64,000 nucleotides of DNA from Streptomyces sp. CB02009 (GTDB lineage: Bacteria > Actinomycetota > Actinomycetes > Streptomycetales > Streptomycetaceae). The notes under the pieces were generated by a model, which had not been told where the DNA came from, searched no databases, and saw nothing but the letters and a program-made list of their open reading frames with translations. How positions within the stretch are numbered: the stretch's first letter is position 1; each line of letters begins with the position of its first letter. The position numbers were made by a program, and so were the translations under genes. Location: assembly GCF_001905825.1 (NCBI RefSeq), contig NZ_LIVV01000016.1, positions 1-64,000 on the forward strand, in the 5' to 3' direction. Positions 25,692 to 33,057 of the stretch are shown piece by piece.

Positions 25692-27089
25692 TCAGCAGGC
25701 AGCCTCGGGGTCCTCGGCCGCCGCCAGGGGCTCCCACTCCAGGGAGCGCGCGGTCTTGCGGGAGCGGCCGTCAACGGCGACGGTCACGCCGTCCCGGTAC
25801 GCGCGGGCGCCGGTCATCCGTACGCCCACCGCCTCGACCGTGCCGGTCTGCCCGCTGGCGACGTGCCGGACCCGCTCGCCGACGATGCGAATCAGGTCCG
25901 CTTCCCGAAGGCGCCGCGCGCCGAGCCGGTGTCCCGCCCGCTGGACCAGGCGGCCGCCGCGGGTGGCCAGGGCGGCCTCGAAGGCCGCGCCGGAATCGGG
26001 AGCTTCGACCCTCAGGAAGTAGCGGCCCTCGGGCAGGCCGGTGTGGGTGATGGCCCAGGTGTCGGTCATCGCGCCCCGGGCCTGGTCGGCGGCGGCGCCC
26101 TGCGCGGCCGCGGCTTCCAGGGTCGGCACGTGCCAGACGAGCAACGACGGGTGGTCTCCGGGGTCGACGAGCCAGCCTTCGGTGCGCTCGAACAGCTCCT
26201 TCGCGACGCGCAGCCGGCTCAGGGGCGACCGCCCGTCGGCATCGGTGGTTAGCTTGCCGTCCTCGACCCAGCCGACGGTCAGGCGGCCGCTGGTGCCGTC
26301 CGGCCGGACCCAGTAGCCGGCCACCTCGCCGAGGTCGTCGGGGCCGGTGACGTCGGCGAGCGGCTGTCCGGACAGGGCGGTCACCGCGGCGGCGGCCGCC
26401 GGGTGTTCGGCGTCCTGGGGCAGTACGCCCGTACCGGCTGCCGGTGCGTTCCCGGCCGGGCCAGCGGCGGGCGGCGGGACGAGGACAGCGTTCCAGGAGC
26501 GCGCGCCGTACTCGGTGAGCTTGACGAGGCCTGCGGCGTGCAGGCTCCGGACGGCTGTGAGGTTGTGCCCGTATCCGGCGCCGATCGCGCCGTCGCGCTT
26601 GACGACGGCGTACACCAGACGCTGAGGTTCGGTCAGGGCGTCCTCGGCACGCTTGCGGCTCTCCTGGGCGTTCAGGAACTCGGCGCGCCCATGGGCGCCG
26701 GCCTCGGTCTGCCAGTCGCCCGAGACGACCAGGCCGCTGTTGTTGGCGACGTCGAAGCCTCCGCCCGCAGCCGGTCGGACGACGTAGAGGGCGAGCGGTT
26801 CACGCCCGGCGGCCGGGGCCGGCTGGGCAGCGGCCGGCGCCTGCTTCGGGGTCGGCCTGCGAGTGCGGGCCGGCTTCTCCTGGACGTGCACTTCCTCGAC
26901 CGTGACGTTCTTCCAGCCCGCGCGCTCGGCGGTCCGGGCGGCCCGGGCGACGTTGGCCGCGGACATGGACCAGGTGTGCACGATGCGACCCTCGCCGTCG
27001 CGGCGGTCAGCGACCACCGCGTGGGTGTAGTGGCGGGTTTCGCTGGTGCGGGTGCAGCCGGTGGAGGCGACGAAGGTGATACGGGCCAT
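25692..27089 (-). CDS. Hypothetical multidomain protein, 465 aa
   Basis: ATG at 27089 follows AAGGAG. The N-terminal 70 residues (MARITFVASTGCTRTSETRH, VVADRRDGEGRIVHTWSMSA) form a small β-domain. A Pro/Ala linker follows, then a segment PQRLVYAVVKRDGAIGAGYG with HNLTAVRSLHAAGLVKLTEY that looks like a winged helix. The middle is strand-rich. The C-terminus (RIVGERVRHVASGQTGTVEA) resembles a KOW-like barrel. This suggests nucleic-acid binding, but no family can be named. It is preceded by a promoterless GTGGCA hairpin. Confidence 0.55.
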   Translation of the reverse strand: MARITFVASTGCTRTSETRHYTHAVVADRRDGEGRIVHTWSMSAANVARAARTAERAGWKNVTVEEVHVQEKPARTRRPTPKQAPAAAQPAPAAGREPLALYVVRPAAGGGFDVANNSGLVVSGDWQTEAGAHGRAEFLNAQESRKRAEDALTEPQRLVYAVVKRDGAIGAGYGHNLTAVRSLHAAGLVKLTEYGARSWNAVLVPPPAAGPAGNAPAAGTGVLPQDAEHPAAAAAVTALSGQPLADVTGPDDLGEVAGYWVRPDGTSGRLTVGWVEDGKLTTDADGRSPLSRLRVAKELFERTEGWLVDPGDHPSLLVWHVPTLEAAAAQGAAADQARGAMTDTWAITHTGLPEGRYFLRVEAPDSGAAFEAALATRGGRLVQRAGHRLGARRLREADLIRIVGERVRHVASGQTGTVEAVGVRMTGARAYRDGVTVAVDGRSRKTARSLEWEPLAAAEDPEAAC

Positions 27090-27125
27090 GACAGGACTCC
27101 TTGTGTGTGCTGTGTGTTGTCGGGT

Positions 27126-27152
27126 GCTGGACGACTGCCACGGCCGACCAGC
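27126..27152 (-). promoter_or_regulatory. GTGGCA hairpin without promoter (internal)
   Basis: Minus strand: GCTGGTCGGC / GTCGTCCAGC (one T-T mismatch, one G-U) around CGTGGCA, 37 bases before the ATG at 27089. Confidence 0.65.
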
Positions 27153-27193
27153 GGTTGGGACGATGGGAGACCCTCGGGGTCCGGTGCCCTGCG

Positions 27194-27223
27194 CCGGGGC
27201 GGGCGGTAGACCGCCCGCCCCGG
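27194..27223 (-). terminator. Stem-loop between the 97-aa and 465-aa genes
   Basis: CCGGGGCGGGCGGT pairs with ACCGCCCGCCCCGG, six bases past the stop at 27230. Confidence 0.65.
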
Positions 27224-27229
27224 GTCCAG

Positions 27230-27523
27230 CTAGTCCCGCTTGCTCGCCAGGTACTCGGCGATCTCATTCGCCTCGGCCACCCAGTGGGCCACCGCGTCGG
27301 AGATCTCCTCGACGTGGTGCCAGTCCTTGCACACAAAGCGGCGGGATTCCGTGGAGGGGTGCTCGATGGTCCACTCGGCGGGCGCACCGCAGCCCCAGAC
27401 GAGGTTGCACAGCGGGGCGTATCCACGGCCGCCCGGACCGTGCTGCCACAGCGCCTCGTCCTGGCGCAGCGCGTCCACGTCAACGCTGGTGGCGGGGAGC
27501 TGGGCGAGGTTGGTGAAGAGCAT
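27230..27523 (-). CDS. Small hypothetical protein
   Basis: The 97-aa protein starts MLFTNLAQLPATSVDVDALR at 27523 (AGGAG upstream). It contains CNLVWGCGAPAEWTIEHPST and FVCKDWHHVEEIS, with Cys and His suited to one metal site, and ends in an acidic helix. Function unknown. First gene behind leader copy 8. Confidence 0.6.
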   Translation of the reverse strand: MLFTNLAQLPATSVDVDALRQDEALWQHGPGGRGYAPLCNLVWGCGAPAEWTIEHPSTESRRFVCKDWHHVEEISDAVAHWVAEANEIAEYLASKRD

Positions 27524-27557
27524 TCGGGACTCCTGGATCTGCGAGTGTGTTCGGTGT

Positions 27558-27609
27558 CGTCGACTGCCACCGCCGACCGATGAGACAACTATACTCGTCA
27601 CTCATCACT
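27558..27609 (-). promoter_or_regulatory. Shared promoter/hairpin leader, copy 8
   Basis: Minus strand: TTGCGA (possible -35), then AGTGAT, 10 nt, TATAGTTGTCTCA, stem GTCGGC / GTCGAC around GGTGGCA (27558-27578). TTGCGA ends 17 bases before TATAGT. Confidence 0.8.
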
Positions 27610-27851
27610 TTCGCAAGGGTGCCGCCCACCCGTCGCGCCGCAGGCGAGCCCAGGCGCTCACCGGCGACCAGGCGCACGCCGCACCCCCGCCAGCAGCGGG
27701 GACGCGGGTGGCCGTCAGAACAGGGCCCACCGCGTTCCAGCGTTGACCGGAGAGCCTTGCCACCGACGGATGCCTGGTGAGGCTTCACCCGGTCCCCCAG
27801 CGGCCTCCTCCTCCCGTACGATCTCGCCCTCGACGGGAGCCGCAGGCCCCT
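27604..27851. repeat. Diverged direct repeat, copy A
   Basis: Matches 28332-28590 with an offset of about 730 bases. Shared text starts inside the leader (atcact, gcaagggtgcc) and runs through the C-terminal coding region of the 86-aa protein to gccgcaggcccctccgggg. Identity is roughly 75-80% by eye. Confidence 0.7.
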
Positions 27852-27864
27852 CCGGGGGGCGGTG
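27715..27864 (-). pseudogene. C-terminal fragment duplicated from the 86-aa gene
   Basis: The frame reads PEGPAAPVEGEIVREEEAAG, GPGEASPGIRRWQGSPVNAG, TRWALF and stops at 27715. It parallels the intact gene at 28445-28705 (ASPGIRRRQGSPDNAGAQYA). A TAG at 27865-27867 lies directly upstream and there is no start codon, so it cannot be made alone. Reading-frame preservation despite divergence means the copy was once part of a functional gene. Confidence 0.65.
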
Positions 27865-27878
27865 CTATCGCCCCCCGG
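27852..27878 (-). terminator. Terminator after the 123-aa gene
   Basis: CCGGGGGGCG pairs with CGCCCCCCGG around a 7-nt loop, nine bases past the stop at 27887. Confidence 0.7.
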
Positions 27879-27886
27879 CATCGGGT

Positions 27887-28258
27887 CTACTGACCCAGGC
27901 GCAGCGCACGCCGTCGAAGGCCTGCCTTCTGGACGCGGTACCGCACCTTTCCGAACTGGTCGAGATTCCGCAGCCACTTGTAGAGGCGGATCAGGGTGCG
28001 CTCGGACATGTCATCGACCGTGCCCACCACGGTGAACTCCCTGGCGAACGCCATGCCCAGCGTCCTCGGCGCGAACGAGGGGGCGCCGAGCGTGTAGAAC
28101 CACACCCGGTATCCGCCCTTCGGCGCGTTCTCGTTCCAGAGGCCCAGGACGATGGCCCGGCGGACACCGGTGTTCTTGCCCTCGACGAAGCGGGGGGCAC
28201 GCACGACCATGCCCGGCTCCAGAACGGTCTGGGTGGCGGAGTCGGTGGCGACGGTCAT
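27887..28258 (-). CDS. Hypothetical protein
   Basis: The 123-aa basic protein starts MTVATDSATQTVLEPGMVVR at 28258 (AAAGGAG upstream). A β-rich first half (AIVLGLWNENAPKGGYRVWF) is followed by SERTLIRLYKWLRNLDQFGK and an Arg-rich tail (QKAGLRRRALRLG), which suggests nucleic-acid binding. No family recognised. Sole gene of its unit, flanked by the two halves of the direct repeat. Confidence 0.6.
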   Translation of the reverse strand: MTVATDSATQTVLEPGMVVRAPRFVEGKNTGVRRAIVLGLWNENAPKGGYRVWFYTLGAPSFAPRTLGMAFAREFTVVGTVDDMSERTLIRLYKWLRNLDQFGKVRYRVQKAGLRRRALRLGQ

Positions 28259-28288
28259 GTGGACTCCTTTGGAGAGGGGTGGGGGGGG

Positions 28289-28337
28289 CGGCGGGAATCC
28301 CCTGCCGACGAGAAAACTATACCCGTCATTTATCACT
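28289..28337 (-). promoter_or_regulatory. Shared promoter block with variant hairpin, copy 9
   Basis: Minus strand: TTGCGC, AGTGAT, 10 nt, TATAGTTTTCTCG, then a hairpin CGGCAGGGG / TCCCGCCG that lacks the GTGGCA loop. It is the only promoter copy with an altered loop, and drives the gene starting at 28258. Confidence 0.65.
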
Positions 28338-28590
28338 CGCGCAAGGGTGCCCCCTCCTCAGGCGCGCCGCAGGCGGGCCCAGACGCTCACCGGCGATCAG
28401 ACATACGCCGCGCCGCCGCCGACAGCGGGAACCGGGGGCGGCCGTCAGAACAGGGCGTACTGCGCTCCAGCGTTGTCCGGAGAGCCTTGGCGCCGGCGGA
28501 TGCCTGGCGAGGCTCCAGCCGCCCCTGCAGGCTCCTCCCGTACGGCCTCGTCCTCGACGGGCGCCGCAGGCCCCTCCGGGGTCGGCTCGC
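28332..28590. repeat. Diverged direct repeat, copy B
   Basis: Partner of 27604-27851. It contains the intact C-terminal half of the 86-aa gene and the upstream edge of promoter copy 9. Confidence 0.7.
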
Positions 28591-28705
28591 TCTTGGGGCA
28601 CGCGCACCGGCACCACCACACGCACGGCTCGCCGCCGGGGCGCACGATGAGCGGGGCGACGCACCTGCCCCGGGTGTCGCGTACCCAGTCGATGTTGTCG
28701 TCCAC
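28445..28705 (-). CDS. Cys-rich small hypothetical protein
   Basis: The 86-aa protein starts at a GTG at 28705, the only start in frame (AGGAAGG lies 9-15 bases upstream). It reads VDDNIDWVRDTRGRCVAPLI, then EPCVWWCRCACPKSE, a Cys cluster likely to bind zinc, and a disordered acidic linker ending DNAGAQYALF. Coding-like sequence with more Cys (GNCLAGRCDLCVHWQEGGPH) continues in frame upstream of the GTG, so the original start may have been lost by rearrangement. Confidence 0.5.
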   Translation of the reverse strand: MDDNIDWVRDTRGRCVAPLIVRPGGEPCVWWCRCACPKSEPTPEGPAAPVEDEAVREEPAGAAGASPGIRRRQGSPDNAGAQYALF

Positions 28706-28895
28706 GTGCGGGCCGCCTTCCTGCCAGTGGACGCACAGGTCACAGCGGCCGGCCAGGCAGTTCCCGGCAGGTGCCCCGTTCGCACCTGGCCCATCGCGCG
28801 AAGCCGAAGGGGTACTTGCGGACTGGGGAAGAGCCAGTATTCGACCCCTGCGCTATTCGCCTCGGGCAGCTGGTGGCAGTTCTCTCTTGAACACG

Positions 28896-28928
28896 GTTGG
28901 CGGCTGCGGTCAAACCGCAGCCGCCAAC
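28896..28928 (-). terminator. Terminator of the PadR/ATPase operon
   Basis: GTTGGCGGCTGCGG pairs perfectly with CCGCAGCCGCCAAC around TCAAA, 17 bases past the stop at 28945. Confidence 0.8.
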
Positions 28929-28944
28929 TACCCGAGCAAGAGGG

Positions 28945-29757
28945 CTAGGGGTTGTCGATTGTCGCTCGCCAGCCGTCCCAGCGCGGTCCCATGCTGACTA
29001 CGGCCCCTGTGCTAGCGGGGAGATCAACGAACTCCCTGAACTGCATATCGGTCCTCGTGATGACGAGGACCGGACAAGGTAGCCGCAAGCTGTGCAGTGC
29101 TTGGATCGTGACCCGGTCGGCCTCATCCACCACAAGGAGGTCAAGCTCCTGTGACGCTTGGACCAACCGATCACGCATCTGAGCGCTCACGTGGAGTGGG
29201 CGTTCTCGGTTGATCCAGGCGGGAGCCCATGCGTAGTGGAGCTTCTTGCCGTCCTGGGTGAATTCCCTGTGCAGCCAGCGGGCGAGGGTGGTCTTGCCGC
29301 AGCCGGCTGGGCCACCAAGGATGTGGAGGCGGTTCCTGATCTGCGGATCGTCGTCAACGATCGCGCGGAGCAGAAAGTAGGCAGCCTCTGCCTGATGGAC
29401 CCAGTCCATGATCACCTCGCGCGAGTCACAGCCGATCGGGGTCGGTGTCGGTAGCAGCTCGTGGAGATTCGACCCGGCAGCGGTCGCCCGCCGAGCCGCC
29501 CTGAGGCACCATCGGATACGTGGCAGTGCTAAGAGATAACTAGTCGCTGTCAGCAGATGCGACAGCTTTCCGGGAAGGTGGGCCAGCTCCGCGAGCCACT
29601 CCTCGGAGTATCGCTCTGCCGCCTGTGCGTCACCCAGCCGTCGCGCCGTCCAACCTGTGAGGCGCTTGGCCATCCAGGGACACCACTCGCCGAACTCTGA
29701 CAGCAACAGCGGCAGGACCACGGCCGTCAAAGCGAAGATGATGGTTTCAGCACTCAT
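28945..29757 (-). CDS. Membrane-anchored P-loop ATPase
   Basis: The 270-aa protein has an N-terminal hydrophobic segment (IIFALTAVVLPLLLSEFG). The nucleotide-binding domain has Walker A ILGGPAGCGKTTLARWL (about residue 148) and Walker B LDLLVVDEADRV (about residue 213), in the style of AAA/TniB-type ATPases. The tail ends VSMGPRWDGWRATIDNP. Its start overlaps the stop of the PadR-like gene (ATGA), so the two form an operon. It could be a stress or defence sensor ATPase controlled by the regulator, but the function is not known. Confidence 0.7.
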   Translation of the reverse strand: MSAETIIFALTAVVLPLLLSEFGEWCPWMAKRLTGWTARRLGDAQAAERYSEEWLAELAHLPGKLSHLLTATSYLLALPRIRWCLRAARRATAAGSNLHELLPTPTPIGCDSREVIMDWVHQAEAAYFLLRAIVDDDPQIRNRLHILGGPAGCGKTTLARWLHREFTQDGKKLHYAWAPAWINRERPLHVSAQMRDRLVQASQELDLLVVDEADRVTIQALHSLRLPCPVLVITRTDMQFREFVDLPASTGAVVSMGPRWDGWRATIDNP

Positions 29758-30083
29758 CGAGCGCCCCCGAGGCCGGGCTGCAGGATGCCGGAGTGGGCCT
29801 TCTTGGGTGCAGTCTTCCGCTCACTGACCAGACGTCTGGCCTCAGCGACATGATCTGCATGGAGACGGTAGAAACGACGCCGGGGCCCACGGACGGCCCC
29901 ATCCTGCTCCCATTCACTCAGAACCCAACCGCAGGCTTCGAGGCGCATGAGGATGGGAACCACGCTCCCGCTGGGCCGGTTGATGGATTTGGCGATCTTC
30001 AAGCCGTAAAGCTCGTCATCGCCAGAAAGCAGGGCTTCGACGACGTCGACCGTCGCGTCAGTGACCCTGAAGGGATAGCTCAT
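29754..30083 (-). CDS. PadR-like winged-helix transcriptional regulator
   Basis: The 109-aa protein has the PadR layout: TVDVVEALLSGDDELYGLKI, then AKSINRPSGSVVPILMRLEA with the recognition helix, and the wing GWVLSEWEQ and GPRRRFYRLHADHVAEARRL. PadR proteins are small dimeric repressors. ATG at 30083 lacks a clear ribosome site, so the message may be nearly leaderless. The palindrome 30097-30110 directly upstream is its likely own operator. Confidence 0.8.
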   Translation of the reverse strand: MSYPFRVTDATVDVVEALLSGDDELYGLKIAKSINRPSGSVVPILMRLEACGWVLSEWEQDGAVRGPRRRFYRLHADHVAEARRLVSERKTAPKKAHSGILQPGLGGAR

Positions 30084-30096
30084 GCGCCAACTCTAG

Positions 30097-30110
30097 CTAT
30101 CTAGAGATAG
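30097..30110 (-). promoter_or_regulatory. Likely operator of the PadR-like regulator
   Basis: CTATC, TAGA, GATAG is an inverted repeat 13 bases upstream of the regulator's ATG, AT-rich compared with its surroundings. Position and symmetry suit autoregulation. Confidence 0.5.
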
Positions 30111-30150
30111 AAGGGCGAGTGCTGCGCGCTGGTGCTGGAACGACTGGCGC

Positions 30151-30334
30151 CTAGTCGACGTCGTGAACGGCTTCGAGGTATTCCGCCCAGCTGTTCTGGG
30201 CGAACTGAGCCCACCCATCCCCGTACGATCTCCCGCTCCTCGGGGGTGAGCGTGCGCTGCGGGCGGCGGATGACCGGGTGCGCGAGCAACCCGGCCTCCG
30301 GCCGCAGGCCAGCAGCGCGTCGGGTCTCGTTCAT
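30151..30334 (-). pseudogene. Small hypothetical gene with a frameshift
   Basis: ATG at 30334 (GAAGGGA upstream) encodes MNETRRAAGLRPEAGLLAHP, VIRRPQRTLTPEEREIVRGW. Beyond about 30215 that frame turns Arg/Ser-rich, while the neighbouring frame reads GWAQFAQNSWAEYLEAVHDV and D and stops at 30151. One indel in the GGGGATGGGTGGG stretch separates them. The normal protein would be about 60 aa. Confidence 0.55.
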
Positions 30335-30377
30335 GCAGATCCCTTCGATGCTGAGCGTTCGGCAGCCTGCTCAATCG

Positions 30378-30411
30378 CGGGCAGGGGGCGGAGATCCCGC
30401 CCCCTGCCGCG
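30378..30411 (-). terminator. Stem-loop after the 238-aa gene
   Basis: GCGGGCAGGGGGCGG pairs with CCGCCCCCTGCCGC around AGATC, 12 bases past the stop at 30423. Confidence 0.7.
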
Positions 30412-30422
30412 CGCAGCGACGG

Positions 30423-31139
30423 TCAGCGCTCGGTCCGGGCGTAGTTGTGGCGGTCGTCGCTGGCGGCAAACTCGACCAGCTCGGGAACGTGCGCGCCCAC
30501 CCAGGTGTCCAGCGGGCCGGGGCTGTCCTGCTGGCCCGTGAGCCAGCGGTAGACGTCCGGCTTGAGTTCGAAGAGCCTGCACTCCTCGTCCTCGGCGTAG
30601 AAGTCGGCGTTGCCGCCGAATCCGTAGTCGTCGGCGATGTCCCACACGCAGACCAGGTACGGGCCGCCCGCGTCGTTGATGCGCCTGAAGACGCGCCGGA
30701 TGTCGTCGGCGCCGTATCCGTGCTCGAACGCCCCGTGCAGCTCAACGAGCTCGGCCCCGAGCTCCTGGGCGGCTTTTCCGGCCGCGTCGCCCTCGGTGCT
30801 GGGCGCGGGGTCCTCGCCCTCCTGGTCCTCGTGTTCGCCGCCGTGCTCGGCGATCAGGTCGCGCAGCGCCTCGGTGGGCACGTCCAGGAACGTTCCGGTC
30901 TCCGCGCCGAGGTCCCCGCCGGTGAGCCACTCCTCCAACGAGTCCTCTTCGGACCAGGCTTCGGTATCCGGGGCGGTGAGGCCCGGCGAGAGGAGCACCT
31001 CGTCCGCGGCACGGGCGCCGGGCTGGGCCTTGACGAGGAGGGCGTGGCCGTCGGCCAGGCGGATGCGGGTGAAGCCGCGGTCGGTCCCTTCGGCGATGAC
31101 GGCGTCGAGCCGGGTCGCGCTGAGGGTATGGGTGCTCAT
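30423..31139 (-). CDS. Hypothetical acidic protein
   Basis: The 238-aa protein starts MSTHTLSATRLDAVIAEGTD at 31139 (GGAGG upstream). It has an N-terminal αβ segment (FTRIRLADGHALLVKAQPGA), a very acidic linker (HGGEHEDQEGEDPAP), and a C-terminal domain with GPYLVCVWDIADDYGFGGNA and YRWLTGQQDSPGPLDTWVGA. Strong acidity could suit DNA mimicry, but nothing specific supports that. First gene behind leader copy 10. Confidence 0.6.
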   Translation of the reverse strand: MSTHTLSATRLDAVIAEGTDRGFTRIRLADGHALLVKAQPGARAADEVLLSPGLTAPDTEAWSEEDSLEEWLTGGDLGAETGTFLDVPTEALRDLIAEHGGEHEDQEGEDPAPSTEGDAAGKAAQELGAELVELHGAFEHGYGADDIRRVFRRINDAGGPYLVCVWDIADDYGFGGNADFYAEDEECRLFELKPDVYRWLTGQQDSPGPLDTWVGAHVPELVEFAASDDRHNYARTER

Positions 31140-31169
31140 GCAGTGCCTCCGAGTTGAGTGTTTCCGGGT

Positions 31170-31221
31170 GGTCGGCTGCCACCGCCGAACCATGAGACAA
31201 CTATACACGTTATTAATCACT
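31170..31221 (-). promoter_or_regulatory. Shared promoter/hairpin leader, copy 10
   Basis: Minus strand: TTGCGA, AGTGAT, 10 nt, TATAGTTGTCTCA, stem GG(T)TCGGC / GCCGACC with one bulge around GGTGGCA (31170-31191). Confidence 0.8.
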
Positions 31222-31237
31222 TCGCAAGGAGGTGCAG

Positions 31238-32775
31238 TCACACGATCAGGAGCACGTCCCCGATGACCCTGGCCCGGTGCAGCGGCGCTGGGCCGCCAGC
31301 CGACCTCTTGCGCGGGGTCGGCTCAGGCAGTCCGCGCAGCGGCGGGAAGACCGGCCTCTTCCCGGTGTGCTGCTTCCAGCGCGTCTCGAATCCCGGGCGC
31401 TGCTTGTCCGCGACGCCCGCCGGTGCGGCAACGATGAACGCCTCAGCGTGCGGCAGGCCTTCGAGGTCGTCCAGGTAGTGGGCGCGCCGGATCCCGGAGG
31501 CCTCTCCGTCGACCAGGCGGACGCGATGTGGGAAGCGTCCGGCAAACCGGGTGACCAGTTCCTCGGCCCGCTCGCGGGGGCCCTCGTACACGGTGCGCAC
31601 CGATCGCCAGGTCGGGCCCTTCTGCTGCGCGCCGCGGCACCGCTCATCGTCGCCGGGGCACTGCGGTTCGGCGTCGACCGGCGCGCCGCCTTGGTCGACG
31701 ACCGCGTGGATGCGGCGGCAGCGGGGCTTGCGCTGCTGGCTGCACCACCACTTCGGCTCCGCGCAGTCCTTGCCGTGCCAGCGCCGGCAGTCCTTGGTCC
31801 GGCCCAAGCCGGTGAGGCGGCGCACCTCGTACACCGCGTACGGGGTCTGCTCCAGGTCGGCCTGGAAGGCGTCCAGGACCGGCCGGTTGCGGTCGTCCTC
31901 GGCCAGGCGCCGGCGGAGCGATCCGCCGGGCCCATAGAGGGACATCCGCTCGTTCAGGGCCAGCGAGATGTACTCCATGCGCAGGACCTGCGCGGCCTCG
32001 GCCGGGTGGGCGCGCAGCCGCTGTTCGTAGAGCTCTCGGGAGGAGCAGACCCCGGTGAAGGGGCACTGTACGCAGTGGCTCTTCAAGATCATTTCACCGA
32101 GGCAGTCCAGGACGTACCGCTCGACGGCGGCCCGGTTCATGCCTGCACGGATCAGGGGTAGTCCGGCTCGCAGATGATCCGGCCGGCGGCCGTGTTCAGC
32201 TGGTCCTGGATGGCGGAGTCCTTCAGCGCGCGGCCGGTCTCGTCGGCGTGGTAGCCGATCACGCGGCGGAAGGTCTCGGTGCCGAACTCATGGGCGGCCC
32301 AGGTGTCCAGTACCCAGCCCTTAAATCGAATGCTGCAGCGTCGCTGGCCGGAGGCGAGCATCGGGACGGTGCCGGCGGTGCGCAGCTCGTCGGACAGGCG
32401 CCAGGGGCTGGCCGCGTGGATGCGGCGGGGCGCGCGGGAGTCGTCGAGGACCAGGACGCCGTCAGCGTCGCGCGGGCCGCCGCGGCAGATCTGGACCAGG
32501 CGGACCCGCCATGCGCGCAGGAGCGGCAGGACCAGGCGGTCGGCGAAGGACAGGGAATCGCTGAACTCGTCGCCCGTCACGGCGTGCACGATCACGAGGT
32601 CGGACAGGTCCAGCTCCAGGCCGTGGGCGACGGGGTCGTTGAGGAACATGAGGATCTCGGCCGTCGAATCCGCACCCAGACCCCAGGTGAGGACGGTCGG
32701 GCGCTTACGTCGGACGGCAGGGCGCGCCAGCCGGGCGGCGTGGATGGCCGTCCGGGTACGGGCAGGCAGGGGCAT
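31238..32775 (-). pseudogene. Second PP-loop (PAPS-reductase-like) gene with one frameshift
   Basis: ATG at 32775 (GAGGAG upstream) begins a protein with VLTWGLGADSTAEILMFL, a variant PP-loop, then LSDLVIVHAVTGDEFSDSLS and GQRRCSIRFKGWVLDTWA. It stops at 32152 after ICEPDYP. Adding one C to the CCCC run restores the continuation LIRAGMNRAAVERYVLDCLG and SHCVQCPFTGVC, a Cys pair typical of the family, and on to 31238. The intact protein would be about 510 aa. Members occur on actinobacterial phages and plasmids; a role in nucleotide or DNA modification is suspected, not shown. Confidence 0.7.
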
Positions 32776-32808
32776 GGGTCTCCTCGGGTGGGGTGCGTGT
32801 TCGGGGTG

Positions 32809-32827
32809 CGCGGCTGCCACTGCCGCG
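32809..32827 (-). promoter_or_regulatory. GTGGCA hairpin without promoter
   Basis: Minus strand: CGCGGC / GCCGCG around AGTGGCA, followed by CCGAACACGC and the ribosome site of the second PP-loop gene (34 bases to its ATG). Confidence 0.72.
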
Positions 32828-33057
32828 GGGGCGTCTCTGATGTGTCTCGTCGGCCGCGCCGACGCTCCTCGGCGCGGCGCTCCCGGCGGTTCGCCGTAGC
32901 CAGGCTGGTCCCGCCCCGCGTCACCGGGGCGGGACACGGCCGGGGGTCAGTCCCCCAGGCTCATCCGCCAGGAGGCGCCGCAGGCCGGGGCCCTGGGAAG
33001 GGCCTGACCGCAGGGAGGAGCCCGGGCCCGCGTGGGGGCCCGAGCCGGAGGCGTTGC

